From Pseudomonas sp. DTU12.3 (GTDB lineage Bacteria; Pseudomonadota; Gammaproteobacteria; Pseudomonadales; Pseudomonadaceae): a DNA stretch of 64,000 nucleotides. Made by a program: the position numbers and the translations under genes. A model generated the notes under the pieces. The model was given only the letters and a program-made list of their open reading frames with translations, was not told the DNA's origin and ran no database searches. This document shows positions 63,093-64,000 of the stretch, piece by piece. Within the stretch, counting starts at the first letter, position 1; every line of letters begins with the position of its first letter. The stretch lies in the NCBI RefSeq assembly GCF_004124275.1, contig NZ_CP027218.1:1057501-1121500 (forward strand), read 5' to 3'.

Positions 63093-63919
63093 ACACTCGT
63101 TTTTACGCTTACAACTTCGGCATCCCGCTGGCCTGCGCGGCGTTGGTCTTCCTGATGTTCGACATGACCAAAATCGACATCGCCTTCAGCAATCTGTTGT
63201 TCGATCCGCTGACCCAGACGTTCCCGCTCGACAAAATCCACTTCTTCGAAAAGCTCACGCACAAATGGGCGCGGATCATTCCGAACTGGACGGCGGAAAT
63301 CGCCCTGATCGGCGCGATGCTTTCGGTGGTCTGGCCGTTGGTCAATCCGCAGAAGCGCCCACGACTCGGGGCTTTTCTCGAGCGAAGCAAAGTTGCTCCG
63401 CTGCTGCGATTTGCCGCCGATCACCGTAGGGATTTTTTCTTCGTCGTCGTGGCGTTTGCCGTTTGCACCGGCGTGATCCATTTCCTCAAGGCGCACACCA
63501 GCGTTTACTGCCCGATCGAGACCACACTTTACGGCGGGAAAATGGCTCACGTGGAGTGGTACAACAATTTCCAGCTGTTCCATGAAGCAGGAGAGGGGCG
63601 CTGCTGGCCGGGCGGGCATGCGTCGGGCGGCTTTACCATGCTGGCGTTGTACTTCGTTGCGCGCCGTTACCAGTGGCGCTTTTCCAATGCGATTCTGTGG
63701 GGCTCGCTGCTGCTCGGCTTTGTCTATGGCACGACGCGGGTCCTGCAAGGTTGGCACTACATGTCCCACACGTTCTGGGCCGGAATCTTCGTCTGGCTGG
63801 CCTGTTTGCTGACGGCACTGGCGTTTTATGGACGGGCGCGGCTGGAGCTGCCGGTGTTGCAGAAGCATCAACGGCCAGAGCCCGCCCGCACCTTGGCAAC
63901 TCCCTTGAGCAACGAATAA
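63089..63919 (+). CDS. PAP2-family membrane phosphatase
   Basis: The 276-residue protein has about six membrane helices and a PAP2-type active site with variant residues. These are K-x6-C-P in KAHTSVYCP (Arg replaced by Cys), PGGH in WPGGHASGG (Ser replaced by Gly), and TR-x5-H in TRVLQGWHYMSH, whose last His takes the usual Asp position. Such variants occur in a lipid A or isoprenyl-phosphate phosphatase subgroup. It is translationally coupled to the histidine phosphatase, suggesting envelope lipid dephosphorylation. Confidence 0.85.
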   Translation: MNTRFYAYNFGIPLACAALVFLMFDMTKIDIAFSNLLFDPLTQTFPLDKIHFFEKLTHKWARIIPNWTAEIALIGAMLSVVWPLVNPQKRPRLGAFLERSKVAPLLRFAADHRRDFFFVVVAFAVCTGVIHFLKAHTSVYCPIETTLYGGKMAHVEWYNNFQLFHEAGEGRCWPGGHASGGFTMLALYFVARRYQWRFSNAILWGSLLLGFVYGTTRVLQGWHYMSHTFWAGIFVWLACLLTALAFYGRARLELPVLQKHQRPEPARTLATPLSNE

Positions 63920-64000
63920 CCCTGTGGCGAGGGGGATATGTGGCGAGGGGATTTATCCCCGTTGGACTGCGCAGCAGTCCCCTTCTTTCTTGAATCAAAA
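63920..64000. repeat. Partial intergenic repeat at the window end
   Basis: GTGGCGAGGGGATTTATCCC followed by CGTTGGACTGCGCAGCAGTCC resembles the repeat class often found after Pseudomonas genes. It contains the dyad GGACTGC-GCA-GCAGTCC and is cut by the window end. Confidence 0.55.

Overview
The window looks like chromosomal DNA of a Pseudomonas, most likely from the P. fluorescens group. The basis is a 23S-5S rRNA tail with pseudomonad-type sequence, the gene order recC-recB-recD and yfiR-yfiN-yfiB, GC-rich codon use with strong antisense shadow frames, Pseudomonas-typical families (DUF1302/DUF1329, DUF6124) and at least ten REP-type palindromes between genes. No transposase, integrase, phage gene, tRNA or CRISPR array was found.

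Layout. 1-1.8 kb: 3' end of an rRNA operon and its terminator. 1.9-11.2 kb: recCBD. 11.3-13.7 kb: the YfiR-YfiN-YfiB cyclic-di-GMP module. 13.7-17.2 kb: a LysR regulator divergent from mmsA-mmsB (valine catabolism). 17.4-17.8 kb: a cupin. 18.3-24.9 kb: a five-gene sugar-nucleotide cluster with a two-domain hexapeptide acyltransferase, a GT-B glycosyltransferase, a 725-residue protein with prenyltransferase-type repeats, rmlB and rmlA. 25.0-37.4 kb: a flavin-monooxygenase and efflux module with a luciferase-like monooxygenase, a beta-hydroxyacid dehydrogenase, an acyl-CoA-dehydrogenase-fold oxygenase, an RND tripartite pump, an ArsR-type regulator, a UbiC-like chorismate lyase, a LysR reduced to its DNA-binding domain, a flavin reductase and a full LysR. 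37.6-42.2 kb: a TauE/SafE permease, a YgiN-like and MdaB quinone pair, a LysR, an SDR and a truncated Fic gene. 42.6-46.3 kb: GntP permease, RpiR regulator and N-acyl-D-amino-acid deacylase. 46.5-47.5 kb: a VOC protein and a DUF6124 protein. 48.0-59.1 kb: an AraC regulator divergent from a lipid/glycerol-like operon (AGPS-like oxidase, GlpD-like dehydrogenase, FGGY kinase, PLC-like zinc hydrolase, DUF1302, DUF1329). 59.2-60.1 kb: a HigBA-type toxin-antitoxin pair. 60.2-63.9 kb: a chemoreceptor, a membrane-anchored histidine phosphatase and a PAP2 phosphatase.

The strongest new signal is regulatory. The same 20-bp dyad, TGTACG-N2-TGTA-N2-CGTACA, sits between the -35 and -10 elements of the promoters for the luciferase-like monooxygenase (and, divergently, the beta-hydroxyacid dehydrogenase), the acyl-CoA-dehydrogenase-like oxygenase and the flavin reductase about 9 kb away. 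A diverged copy overlaps the promoter of the ArsR-type gene. This suggests a single regulon in which the reductase supplies reduced flavin to one or both oxygenases, beside an efflux pump and a second chorismate-lyase-like enzyme. Its substrate is not evident.

Two other uncharacterised systems stand out: the acyltransferase/GT/double-toroid/RmlBA cluster, and the AraC-controlled AGPS/GlpD/FGGY/PLC/DUF1302/DUF1329 operon, which may process an exogenous glycero- or ether-lipid. All functional claims rest on reading motifs and gene order; no database search was run.
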